The notes under the pieces: model-generated
The model's input: only the letters and a program-made list of their open reading frames with translations
Database searches by the model: none
Told to the model about the DNA's origin: nothing
Program-made: the position numbers and the translations under genes
In this document: positions 35,989 to 44,862 of the stretch, piece after piece
Position numbering within the stretch: position 1 is the first letter of the stretch
Layout: each line of letters begins with the position of its first letter
Source: Spirochaetales bacterium
GTDB lineage: Bacteria; Spirochaetota; Spirochaetia; Treponematales; Treponemataceae
Reading direction: 5' to 3'
NCBI GenBank assembly: GCA_029098225.1
Contig: JAQXNX010000024.1
Location: forward strand, 122,671 to 186,670
DNA: 64,000 bases

Positions 35989-37836
35989 AAGAAACAGTTC
36001 TTTATCTGATATAACAAATTACAAAGGAAGATTTGTATTAAATTCAGAAGATAGCAAATGGAATAAAGAAGTTTATTCTAATAAAAAGAAGGTTTGTATA
36101 AATGCTCCAATTTATGTAAAAGCTGATAATCAGGTTTCTGGTACAAAAAATGGACTTTCAGGAAATGAAGTTTCTATCAGCCGTGCCAAGACTCTTATTA
36201 AAGAATCAAAAATCACTACGCTTAATCATGAAATTATTATAGATGGAGAAATTTCAGGCTTTACACTGGAGGGTGGTAATAATTCTCTGGATGGTAAAGC
36301 GGCAGGAATTACCATTAAAGGAAAAAGTTCTACGTATGGTACAGACAAAATAAAGGGCAGCGGTACAGCAGCAGATGGAAATGTTGCACTTGTTATAAAA
36401 ACTTCTGTTCCTGTTACTTTACAGAACATTACGATTACAGGTGGAAATAACAGTTATACTTACAATATTTCAAATACCATGGGTGGTGGTATTAATGTTG
36501 GCAGTTCTGCTGATGTTACTCTTAGTGACGGTGTTCTTATTACAGGTAATTATGCCTCTACTGGTGCCGGTGTCTTTAACGCCGGTAAGCTTACAGTAAC
36601 AGGTTCGAGCTTTTCCGATGACAGTGTGCGGTGTGTTATTTATAATAATGATACGAATAATACAGCTGGTGATAATAGTGGCGCTAGGGGCGGTGGTATT
36701 TATAATGCAGGTACCTTATTTATACAAGGACATGCAAAATTTTTAAGTAATTATGCCCATAAATTTGGTGGTGCTATATATCAAGCCGGTAACTTATATC
36801 TGAGTTTTCGGGGGAAATCAGTAAACAGAATAATGATATTTATGTTTGTACTAATAAAACTATTAAGATTACAGATCTATTTCCAACTGTAGGTGGTTCA
36901 GTAGTAAAAATTACGGCAGGAAATCATAACAAAGGAACTGTTTTAGTAGAAAAAGGAGAAAATTTAGACTCAGACAATTTTAAAAATTCATTAATTTATT
37001 TAGAAATGACTACAGCAGATTCTATTGTAGTAGATGATGAAAATACTCCAACTAAAGGAAAACTGGCTTTTGGAGTATATGTAAATAGTGATAGCTTCTT
37101 GAGTGATGCTGTAGCAAGGCTTTCTCAAGATGGAGATACAATTGTTTATGATACGACATATCTTAACAGCAACAATTTAGGTATTAATGGATCAAATGCT
37201 CTTAATGGATCAACATATAAATATCATATGGATCTTACAAAAGCTACTTCAGCTTCTGGCTTCAAAGTTTCTGGTTTAGATAAGCTTCAGAAGCTTAGTA
37301 TTAATGCATCATGCTTGGTTAGTGGAGAGGAAATTAAAAATTGTTCTAATCTGGAAACTTTATGTATATATGGTAGTTTCAGTTCCACTAACAAGCCAAA
37401 TGGTTTTGGACAAACAAATATGATTAAAAATTGTACCAGTCTCCAGAATATAGTATTTAAAGATGCTACTTCTGTTTATTTAGTAAATGGATTATTAAAT
37501 ATCTGGCAGGTCGGCAACACATCACAAAGAGAGATAAATAATAATGTAATAAATGTATACATTCCGACAACTGTAACTACAATTGAAATACAGGATCGTT
37601 TTGATGAGATAGCTAATTCATTAAATCCTTTTGATCATGTAAAATTTATTTACACGGGAACTGCGCAGCAGTTGTCTAATGTAACAATAAAACGCGCTCA
37701 TACAAAGGATACTGATACTACATGGAGTGAAGTTAAAGGTGGAGTAAAAATTTACTACAACGATGGTAATGGTAATTACACTAATTATAAAACCTGGACT
37801 CCAACAGCTAATTCACCAAATGGTACATTGCAGTAG
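35981..37836 (+). pseudogene. Frameshifted, 5'-truncated beta-helix lipoprotein paralogue
   Basis: Two frames join into one protein. The first frame (from a TTG at 35981 that overlaps the previous stop) encodes a beta-helix start (GFTLEGGNNSLDGKAAG...NITITGGNNS...GGGIYNAGTL). The frame breaks in the TTTTCGGGGG tract near 36805-36814. The continuation (GEISKQNNDIYVCTN..., through 37006) is open in a different frame to 37836, and one added base restores the fusion. There is no signal peptide and no ribosome site, so the 5' part is missing too. Homologous beta-helix proteins lie just upstream. A sequencing error or phase variation at the homopolymers cannot be excluded. Confidence 0.75.
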
Positions 37837-37858
37837 TAAAATTTCATTACCTGTTGTT

Positions 37859-37906
37859 CTTTTCCCACGCTTTTGCAGTTCAAACATCTGCCCGGGCGGG
37901 GAAAAG
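37859..37906 (+). terminator. Long hairpin after the frameshifted lipoprotein gene
   Basis: Outer arms CTTTTCCC (37859-37866) and GGGAAAAG (37899-37906) enclose a second stem GCAG/CTGC and the palindrome GCCCGGGC. A mixed T-rich stretch follows. It lies between convergent genes and may end both transcripts. Confidence 0.45.
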
Positions 37907-37913
37907 TGTAGTT

Positions 37914-38468
37914 TTAGTCTTGTACGGTAACAGGTTCGTTTACAATTTCGCGAACTTGTTCTTCAGTCATGTGCATAGATTTTGCAATAATTTCAATTGA
38001 CACGCCGTTTTCATAGAAATTTCGCGCATCTTCCGCTGCTTTTTTTAAGCTAGCCTCTTCATAAGCCTCTTCGTATTTAACTTTCATGTCTAAATCGTAA
38101 TCATATTCACCAACAAACATATTCATTACCTCCGTACCTTTGCGGTTAAGATAATCTACGAGAATGCCTTTAGAAATTGCTTCGTGAATCGCTTTTTCGT
38201 AACAGCCCTGCATTTCATTGGTAGTTGGCGGACTTTTCATTTGAGCCTGATGCCGAAAAATAATGTCCATAAACTCGCAGTACTGTTTTAGGATATCACA
38301 CTTCTTTACAACCGGCAAGGATTCTCCTTCTTTTCCATTTATTTTTGTAAACTTTACTTTTAGTTCACATAAAGGATCCTTTTGTGGTTCCAGAAATGCA
38401 TCGGAAAGCTTCATTATGAATTCTTGCTTTATGTTTTTATTTTCAGTATTCGGGAATGCAAGTGGCAA
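37914..38468 (-). pseudogene. Remnant of an Rpn-family nuclease gene (5' part lost)
   Basis: 184 codons matching the C-terminal two thirds of the nuclease at 31182: KLSDAFLE, GKEGE(S/N)LPVV(K/Q)KCDILKQYCEFM, NEMQGCYEKAI and RKGTEV(M/K)NMF(V/I)GEYDYDLDM align directly. The N-terminal nuclease core is missing, and the sequence upstream of 38468 does not continue the homology. The frame start at 38468 has no ribosome site. The C-terminal end carries a different helical tail (MHMTEEQVREIVNEP). It is very probably nonfunctional as a nuclease. With the intact gene at 31182 it brackets the lipoprotein pair. Confidence 0.8.
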
Positions 38469-38549
38469 AAAAAATCACCATATATATAAACTGCGCGAGT
38501 TTGTAATTTTTGGCAAACTTTTCATCAGAAAATAAAATTTTTTTTATAT

Positions 38550-38578
38550 TTGCGTAATTAGTTTTTCACAGTTATAAT
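38550..38578 (+). promoter_or_regulatory. Sigma70-type promoter for the beta-CASP ribonuclease gene
   Basis: TTGCGT (38550-38555), a 17-base spacer and TATAAT (38573-38578), 33 bases upstream of the ATG, which has a TTGGAGG ribosome site. Confidence 0.65.
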
Positions 38579-38611
38579 TTTAATAAAGACAATACGCAAC
38601 TTGGAGGTTTT

Positions 38612-40036
38612 ATGTCTGTAAAATGCTATTCTCGTGGAGCTGCTGGGGAAGTTACCGGCTCAAACCATATTTTTGAAATTGACGGCAGAATTTTCATGGT
38701 AGATTGTGGTGCTTTTCAGGGTAAGCGAAAGGAATCTGATGAAAAAAACCGAAGCTTTACAGTCGAACAGGAAAAGGTTGAAGGTGTAATTTTAACTCAC
38801 GGACACCTTGATCATTGTGGTCTTCTTCCGCTTTTATCTAAGCAGGGGTACAAAGGAAATATTTACGCAACTCCGGCAACCAGAGATATTGCAAATCTTG
38901 TTATGATGGATAGTGCAAGAATTCAGGCTCGCGATGCTGAATTCCTTGGAAAACAGGCAAATAAAAAAGGCGAAAAATTTACCTGGAAACCTCTTTACGA
39001 TGAAAATGATTGTGTAGCAGCTGCCAATCAGATTGTTTCGCTTTCTTATAACAGAAAGATGTTTATAGCACCAGATGTTCAGCTTGAATTTTTTGATGCA
39101 GGTCATATTCTGGGGTCAGCCTTTGCAAATGTAACAATTAATCCAAATCCTTCTAATCCAGACAAGGAATTAAGACTTTTATATACCGGCGATATTGGCC
39201 GCAAGTGCAAACCTATTATCAGAAATCCTGCGGTAGATATGCCTTCTCCGGATTACATTTTTCTTGAATCAACTTATGGTAATAAGCTTCATGATAATCA
39301 CGATTTTGCCATGAAAGAGCTTGAACGAATTGTGCGCGAAGCCTGTCAGAAAAAAGGAAAAATTATTATTCCTTCTTTTGCCATTGAACGCGCTCAGGAG
39401 CTGGTTTTCTATTTACATCTTTTAACAGATCAGAAAAAAATTCCGGTTGTGCCAATTTATGTTGATTCTCCAATGGCAAGTAATGCAACCTCCGTTTTCC
39501 GTGTTCATCCGGAATGTTATGATGAAAGCGTTAACGAAGCTTTCTTAAAGCATCATAAGAATCCGTTCGGATTTAATTCTTTAACTTATACAACAAGTGT
39601 TGAAGATTCTAAGGCCCTGAATAAAAAAGAAGGCCCGATGATTATTATTTCTGCAGACGGTATGTGTGAAGCCGGTCGCGTTCTTTACCACCTTGCAAAT
39701 GATATTTCTAATCCACGCAATACTGTTATGATTGTAGGATATATGGCAGAAAATACTCTTGGACGCCGAATCTTTGATGGTCAGAAAGAAGTTATGATTC
39801 TTGGCGATAAATACAAAGTAGAAGCTCGTGTAGAAAAATGCAACGGCTTTTCTGCTCATGCCGATTACAGCGAAATGATTGAATGGCTTAAAGAATGTGA
39901 TACTTCACGGTTAAAGAAAATATTTTTGATTCATGGCGAAGCAGATCAGCAGGAAGGCTTTAAACAGCATCTTGCAGAAGCTGGTTTTAATGCTGTAGAT
40001 ATTGTTCAACCCGAAGTTGAATATACTCTTTCTTAA
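38612..40036 (+). CDS. Beta-CASP metallo-beta-lactamase-fold ribonuclease
   Basis: 474 residues, resembling CPSF73/YSH1-type RNA-processing nucleases. The metal-binding motif 2 is LTHGHLDHCG (~residues 57-66), and a later DAGHILGSA supplies the next His. The beta-CASP insert is marked by FLESTYGNKLH and IPSFAIERAQEL. The C-terminal RMMBL part has NGFSAHADYSEMIEWL and LIHGEADQQ. It is cytosolic, expected to cut or trim RNA. A GGAGG ribosome site and its own promoter precede it. The next gene starts 33 bases downstream. The substrate in bacteria is not established. Confidence 0.92.
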   Translation: MSVKCYSRGAAGEVTGSNHIFEIDGRIFMVDCGAFQGKRKESDEKNRSFTVEQEKVEGVILTHGHLDHCGLLPLLSKQGYKGNIYATPATRDIANLVMMDSARIQARDAEFLGKQANKKGEKFTWKPLYDENDCVAAANQIVSLSYNRKMFIAPDVQLEFFDAGHILGSAFANVTINPNPSNPDKELRLLYTGDIGRKCKPIIRNPAVDMPSPDYIFLESTYGNKLHDNHDFAMKELERIVREACQKKGKIIIPSFAIERAQELVFYLHLLTDQKKIPVVPIYVDSPMASNATSVFRVHPECYDESVNEAFLKHHKNPFGFNSLTYTTSVEDSKALNKKEGPMIIISADGMCEAGRVLYHLANDISNPRNTVMIVGYMAENTLGRRIFDGQKEVMILGDKYKVEARVEKCNGFSAHADYSEMIEWLKECDTSRLKKIFLIHGEADQQEGFKQHLAEAGFNAVDIVQPEVEYTLS

Positions 40037-40069
40037 TTTTTTTCCGATAAATAATTAAGAGTATAATTT

Positions 40070-40306
40070 ATGAGTGTAAAAGAATATATCACTTTAGCAT
40101 TTAACGTACTTAAGGATTTTCGTGTATTAGGAACTGTTATAGCAATGATTCTGATTATTGAATTTGCTAAGTACGTTGCTAATTATAGAAAAAAGCCTCC
40201 AAAAAAATCTGCTAAAAAGCAAAAGCCTCAAAAAGAGCAGAAGCCGGCTCCTGCTGAAAAAACAGAAAATGCCGATGGTGCTGAAAAAGCTGAAGAAAAA
40301 AAATAA
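40070..40306 (+). CDS. Small single-span membrane protein with Lys/Pro/Glu tail
   Basis: 78 residues: one transmembrane helix (~22-41, LGTVIAMILIIEFAKYVANY) followed by a charged tail rich in Lys, Pro, Glu and Ala (KKPPKKSAKKQKPQKEQKP). No family was recognised. The ribosome site is weak (AAGAG). It lies 33 bases after the beta-CASP gene and may be cotranscribed. The regular codon use and clean stop support a real gene. Low-complexity tails of this sort often contact nucleic acid or membrane; that is only a guess. Confidence 0.6.
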   Translation: MSVKEYITLAFNVLKDFRVLGTVIAMILIIEFAKYVANYRKKPPKKSAKKQKPQKEQKPAPAEKTENADGAEKAEEKK

Positions 40307-40358
40307 TTTTTCTTAAATTTGAATTCCTTTTTTTTATACTTTTTGCGTTTATATATAT

Positions 40359-41945
40359 ATGGAAAAAATGCAGAAAAATGAAAAACTGGATGTAAGGGAT
40401 TTTTCTCTGACAGAATTTTATGGCGAAACTGATTATATAAAATCAGCCGCAAAAGAGAATTTTGGAATTGATTATCTTTTTCCGTGGCAAAGACTTGTTA
40501 TATCCAATATTATCGAAGCTTTTGAGTATCAGAAAATGCTTGATATTATTCAAAAATCTGGGGCCGAAATTTCCGTTGAAAAAATGGTTGAGCTGGAAGA
40601 TGATTCTTTTTGCAAGGGGCGTCAGATTGTTCTGCTTCCAACCGGTGCCGGAAAATCCTTATGTTTTCAGCTTCCTTCGCTTTTTTTAGAAGGGCCTACA
40701 CTTGTAATTTATCCGCTGCTTGCTTTAATGAGCGATCAGCTCAGAAGAATGCAGGCCGGGAGTTTAGGTTGTGTTCTCTTTAGAGGCGGTATGAGTTTTG
40801 AAGAGGTAGAAGAAAATTTCAGAGCTTTAGAAAATGGCACACGAATTATAATTGCAAACCCGGAGGTTCTCCAAAACGAAAATTTGTTGTCCAGGCTTTG
40901 CAAAGCAGGAATCAGTCATATTGCCATAGATGAAGCTCATTGTGTTTCGGAATGGGGAGACAGCTTCAGGCCTGCTTATCTTGGTTTGGGTAATGTAATT
41001 AAAAAAATAAATCCTCCGGTAATTACAGCCTTTACGGCTACTGCTTCTCCTGGAGTTTTGCAGAGAATTTCAGAAATTCTTTTTGAAAATCAAGCTCATA
41101 TTGTCCGCAGCGAAAGTGACAGGCAGAACATTCACTATTATGTGCGGCAAGCCTGTGCGAAAAAAAAAGAAGTTTTATTACTTGCAAAAACAGAGCATAG
41201 GCCAATGATTGTTTTTTGCGGAACACGGTACAAGGCAGAAGATATGTCCCGCGAGCTTAATGCCTGCTATGGAAATAAAGTTTCAAAATTTTATCACGCC
41301 GGACTGGAACGTTCAGAAAAGGAAGCTGTAGAAAAATGGTTCTTTGAAAGTAAAGATGGAATTTTGTGTGCTACGTGCGCATATGGTATGGGCGTAGATA
41401 AAAAAGACATAAAGACTGTCGTTCATCTTCAGGTGCCGGAAACTGCAGAGGCTTATATTCAGGAAGCGGGGCGCGGCGGGCGAGACGGAAGTGTTGCCAA
41501 AGCTATTTTATTATGGAGCCTGGATGATGCTCTCGCTTTTTCAGTTTTTCCGTCTGGAAGCAGAAAGGCTTATATGCGCGAATTTGCAGCTACCACTGAA
41601 TGCAGGAGAAGGGTGCTTTTAAAAGCTTTAGGTGCTTTTGAAGAAGCAGAAAATTGTGCCTGCAGTGGCTGCGATGTATGTGAAAAGAAAACTTCTGTAG
41701 CTGACTGGCAGCAGACTTTCAGCATTCTAAAAAAGAGAAGAAATTATTATTCAGAAACTGAAATAGAAAATAAAATTATTTCGGATTTGAATAAAAAAGC
41801 TTTAAGACTGATAGGTTCAAATATCTGGACCCATCAGGATGCTGTAGAAGTTATTAAGCAGTTGAAAAATTCCGGCAAAATAGAAGCTGATAATTTTTTA
41901 TGGAAGGGAAAGCTTAGAGTTGTAAAGAAAAAAATCAGTCCATAA
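40359..41945 (+). CDS. RecQ-like ATP-dependent DNA helicase
   Basis: 528 residues. Helicase motif I is LLPTGAGKSLCFQLP (~91-105), motif II is DEAH (191-194) followed by the RecQ-typical CVSEWGDSFRPAYLGLG, motif III is TAFTATAS and motif VI is QEAGRGGRDG. A Cys cluster (CACSGCDVC) after the helicase core matches the zinc site of RecQ. The C-terminal winged-helix part is short and no HRDC domain is present. The N-terminal ~60 residues are an extension. No ribosome site is seen before the ATG; a second ATG lies at 40368. It overlaps the convergent OmpA-family gene by 11 bases. Confidence 0.9.
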   Translation: MEKMQKNEKLDVRDFSLTEFYGETDYIKSAAKENFGIDYLFPWQRLVISNIIEAFEYQKMLDIIQKSGAEISVEKMVELEDDSFCKGRQIVLLPTGAGKSLCFQLPSLFLEGPTLVIYPLLALMSDQLRRMQAGSLGCVLFRGGMSFEEVEENFRALENGTRIIIANPEVLQNENLLSRLCKAGISHIAIDEAHCVSEWGDSFRPAYLGLGNVIKKINPPVITAFTATASPGVLQRISEILFENQAHIVRSESDRQNIHYYVRQACAKKKEVLLLAKTEHRPMIVFCGTRYKAEDMSRELNACYGNKVSKFYHAGLERSEKEAVEKWFFESKDGILCATCAYGMGVDKKDIKTVVHLQVPETAEAYIQEAGRGGRDGSVAKAILLWSLDDALAFSVFPSGSRKAYMREFAATTECRRRVLLKALGAFEEAENCACSGCDVCEKKTSVADWQQTFSILKKRRNYYSETEIENKIISDLNKKALRLIGSNIWTHQDAVEVIKQLKNSGKIEADNFLWKGKLRVVKKKISP

Positions 41946-43152
41946 TTGTTATTTCAACTCGTCTGTTTCTTGCTCTGCCTTCTTCTGTATCATTTGAGGC
42001 AACTGGTTGTGTAGAGCCTTTTCCCTGCGTAAAGATATGATATTCATCGCGAATTCCGTTTGTAATTAAAAATTGCGCAACAGTCTGGGCTCGTTCTTCA
42101 GATAATTTTTGTCTTGCAGAAACAGTCCCTCTTTCTGCACAATGCCCGGTAATTAAAAGATCGTTAGAAAAATCTTTAAGTATGCTTCCAATTTTCTTTA
42201 GTTTTTCCTGCTCAGAAGGCAGAAGAATGTTTGAGTCGGCTTCAAACTGAATGTTTTCCAGACTTATGGTAAGTCCCTTTTCGCCGCGTGTTACAGAGAC
42301 ATTATCAAGATTATTTTTTTCAATTACTTCCTGAAGCTTCTCAACGTTTGTATCATCATTAACAGATTTATATTCTGTAACTTCTCCATGCGAAGAACCT
42401 TTAAAAACATATTGATTTCCAGCAACATCGTACATTGCAATTACAAAATCTTCGGTGTAGTGGTCCAGATCTCCTTTAGAAGAATCCCAGTATATTGTCT
42501 GTTTTGCCCAGCCTTCGGTTCCATAATAAGTTGAATAATACTCTTTGCCGTCCGACTTCTGGCTGAATTCATAATAAACACTAATTACGTTCAGTTTAAT
42601 TCCATTAATTTCTTCATCTTTTTCATATTTATAGCTTGCAGTGAATGGAACGTTAATTGCATCCTTCATTCCAAACAGTTCCTTACAATCATGCACTTCC
42701 GAACCTTCAGCCTGCCAGGTGTCTCCAATTTTTACAGGCTCTTGTGGAAAACATGGAACGCTTCTTACAGTCGGCAATGAATCGTTGTCGGAATCAGAAA
42801 GCTCTCCGTTGGATTTTCTTTTTATAGTTACAAAATCTTCTTCTCCCCAGGAAAGTGTTTCACTTGCTCCATTTACCAGTGAATTTTGTGTTGTCATATA
42901 ATGCGTATAAAGTGTTGCGCAATCATCTTCATGAGTTTCTTTAACTGTTGTTGTTGTTCTGTTTATGAATTGTGTCTTTGAATTTAAATAGCCGTTTATG
43001 TAAGTTTCTTCATCAACTGTAGAAATATGAGAAACTGAATCGCCTTTTATCTGCTTGAATTTTAATAAAATACCAGCTTCGTTTGTTGATTTTCCTGCGG
43101 CAAATAGATTTGCAGAAATTAAAATAGCGGCTGCAAAAAGTATTTTTTTCAT
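41935..43152 (-). CDS. OmpA-family outer-membrane/peptidoglycan-associated protein
   Basis: 405 residues from the second of two adjacent ATGs, which is better spaced from GAGG; 43155 is possible. A Sec signal peptide ends at NLFAAGKS. Residues ~25-290 are a beta-rich domain of unknown fold that includes CFPQEPVKIGDTWQAEG. The last ~110 residues are an OmpA domain that binds peptidoglycan: NILLPSEQEKLKKIGSIL, ITGHCAERGT, QKLSEERAQTVAQFL and ARNRRVEITI. It probably ties the outer membrane to the cell wall. The convergent RecQ gene overlaps the last 11 bases. Confidence 0.9.
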   Translation of the reverse strand: MKKILFAAAILISANLFAAGKSTNEAGILLKFKQIKGDSVSHISTVDEETYINGYLNSKTQFINRTTTTVKETHEDDCATLYTHYMTTQNSLVNGASETLSWGEEDFVTIKRKSNGELSDSDNDSLPTVRSVPCFPQEPVKIGDTWQAEGSEVHDCKELFGMKDAINVPFTASYKYEKDEEINGIKLNVISVYYEFSQKSDGKEYYSTYYGTEGWAKQTIYWDSSKGDLDHYTEDFVIAMYDVAGNQYVFKGSSHGEVTEYKSVNDDTNVEKLQEVIEKNNLDNVSVTRGEKGLTISLENIQFEADSNILLPSEQEKLKKIGSILKDFSNDLLITGHCAERGTVSARQKLSEERAQTVAQFLITNGIRDEYHIFTQGKGSTQPVASNDTEEGRARNRRVEITIMD

Positions 43153-43307
43153 CATAAACCTCTGGCTTTATAATTTATTCCGGCAATTAACTTATCGGTG
43201 TTTTTTGAATAAGACAATATAAAAAAGTCTTCTATATTATAAATAATCATTAAAAGCAATATGTTACGCCCATTTTCTTTATTCTTTTTTTTCTGTATAA
43301 TTTTTGC

Positions 43308-44696
43308 ATGACTTATTTCTTTGAAACTTATGGTTGCGAAATGAATATCGCTGAATCTGCTGCTGTTGAACTGCTTTTAATTTCCCGCGGATGGAAAAAA
43401 GCAGACTCTGCGCAGGTTGCAGATCTTGCAATTATTAATACATGTTCAATTCGTGAAACCGCAGAAAATAGAATAATTGGACGGCTTGGCTGGTATTCCG
43501 GGCTTAAGGCTGTTCGTGAATGTAAAACTGGCGCAAAAACAAAGCTTTTAGAAGAAGCTGTAGCCTATGTAAGTAACGGGCCAAAACCTCTTACTCTTGT
43601 TGTAATGGGCTGTATGGCAGAAAGGCTCCTGAATACTTTTAAAGAATCTTATCCCTTTGTTGATTATGTTGTAGGAACTTTTGCAAAGCATAAATTCGGC
43701 GAAATTGCAGAAGCTGTTGAAGAGGGAAGAACAGCCTTTAAGATTGATGAAAATGAAGAATATCGTTTTGCGCCTGTTTCGGCCGAGCCCGGTGCTTTTT
43801 CTACTTTTCTTCCTATCATGCATGGCTGCAATAATTTTTGTACCTATTGTATTGTTCCGTATGTTCGTGGAAGAGAGTTAAGTCGTCCTGTTACAGAAAT
43901 ACTAAAAGAATTTGATGTTCTTGCTAAAATGAAGGTTTGCGAAGTAACCTTAATAGGGCAGAATGTAAATTCTTATCACGGTAAAGATGAAAATGGAAAT
44001 GATGTAAATTTTGCAGGTCTGCTTTCTATTATTGCGGAACATCTTAGAAAAACAGATTCTCCTGTAAAATGGGTTCGTTTTATGTCTTCTCATCCAAAGG
44101 ATTTTTCTGATGATGTTATTGAAGTCATTGCAAAAGAAAAGGTTTTGTGCCGTCATATTCATTTGCCTGTTCAGCATGGCTCTACAGAAATTCTAAAAAG
44201 AATGAACCGCCGTTATACCAGGGAAGAATATCTTGCGCTTGTAGATAAAATTAAGGCCAAAATTCCAGATGTTTCATTAACTACAGATATAATGATGGGC
44301 TTTCCTGGCGAAACAGAAGAAGATGTACGTCTTACTCTGGAGCTTATGAATTACGTAAAATATGAATCAGCAATGATGTATTATTATAATCCGCGTTCGG
44401 GAACTCCGGCAGCAAAAATGGAACAGCTTCCTATGGAAGTCAGAAAGGAACATTTGCAGCGAGTTATAGATCTTCAGCTGATTCATACACAGGAGAGAAT
44501 GGCATTAAGAGTAGGTAAGACAGTTCCTGTTTTATTTGAAGGTGTAAGCCGCGATAATAAAGAAGAACTTTTGGGACAGATTGAGCAGCATGAAAAAATT
44601 GCTGTAAAAGCGCCAAAAAATCTTATCGGTCATTTTGCAGATGTAAAAATAGAAAGCCTGAATGGAAACACATTTAAAGGCACGCTTGTTATGTAA
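43308..44696 (+). CDS. miaB: tRNA-2-methylthio-N6-dimethylallyladenosine synthase MiaB
   Basis: 462 residues, the normal length. The N-terminal UPF0004 domain binds the second iron-sulfur cluster through cysteines in TYGCEMN, NTCSIRE and GCMAER. The radical-SAM core has CNNFCTYCIVPYVRGRE (C-x3-C-x2-C). The C-terminal TRAM domain (~395-460) binds tRNA. It adds the 2-methylthio group to i6A37 of tRNAs. There is no ribosome site. A TATAAT at 43296-43301 lies only six bases before the ATG, so the mRNA may be leaderless. It is followed by the duplicated palindromic leader region. Confidence 0.95.
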   Translation: MTYFFETYGCEMNIAESAAVELLLISRGWKKADSAQVADLAIINTCSIRETAENRIIGRLGWYSGLKAVRECKTGAKTKLLEEAVAYVSNGPKPLTLVVMGCMAERLLNTFKESYPFVDYVVGTFAKHKFGEIAEAVEEGRTAFKIDENEEYRFAPVSAEPGAFSTFLPIMHGCNNFCTYCIVPYVRGRELSRPVTEILKEFDVLAKMKVCEVTLIGQNVNSYHGKDENGNDVNFAGLLSIIAEHLRKTDSPVKWVRFMSSHPKDFSDDVIEVIAKEKVLCRHIHLPVQHGSTEILKRMNRRYTREEYLALVDKIKAKIPDVSLTTDIMMGFPGETEEDVRLTLELMNYVKYESAMMYYYNPRSGTPAAKMEQLPMEVRKEHLQRVIDLQLIHTQERMALRVGKTVPVLFEGVSRDNKEELLGQIEQHEKIAVKAPKNLIGHFADVKIESLNGNTFKGTLVM

Positions 44697-44699
44697 AAA

Positions 44700-44862
44700 T
44701 CGCGCATCCATGCGCGCCCGCTAACGCGGAGTTTTAAGGAGAAGTATGAAAAAAGTACATCCATGTACTTTTTTCAACTACAGTTTTTTACCGTTGGCAA
44801 AAAACTGTATATTTCGCGCATCCATGCGCGCCCGCTAACGCGGAGTTTAAGGAGAAGTATGA
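44700..44862 (+). repeat. Palindrome cluster with a duplicated 49/50-bp leader
   Basis: Two near-perfect copies (44700-44749 and 44814-44862, differing by one T) each contain the palindrome CGCGCATCCATGCGCG, a CCGC/GCGG hairpin and a ribosome site AAGGAGAAGT followed by ATG. Between them lie a 12-bp-arm palindrome (AAAAAAGTACAT, CC, and its complement, 44749-44774) and an 11-bp-arm hairpin (TACAGTTTTTT, 44779-44789, with 44799-44809). Two of the palindromes share the core CATCCATG. Confidence 0.9.
44746..44838 (+). CDS. 30-codon reading frame created by the first leader copy
   Basis: ATG at 44746 follows AAGGAG at good spacing, because it uses the first copy of the duplicated ribosome site. 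The frame runs through both hairpins to a TAA at 44836, inside the second copy. It encodes a 30-residue peptide starting MKKVHPCTFF. It is probably a by-product of the repeat insertion, but its position before the LapA-like gene would also suit a leader peptide. Confidence 0.25.
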   Translation: MKKVHPCTFFNYSFLPLAKNCIFRASMRAR

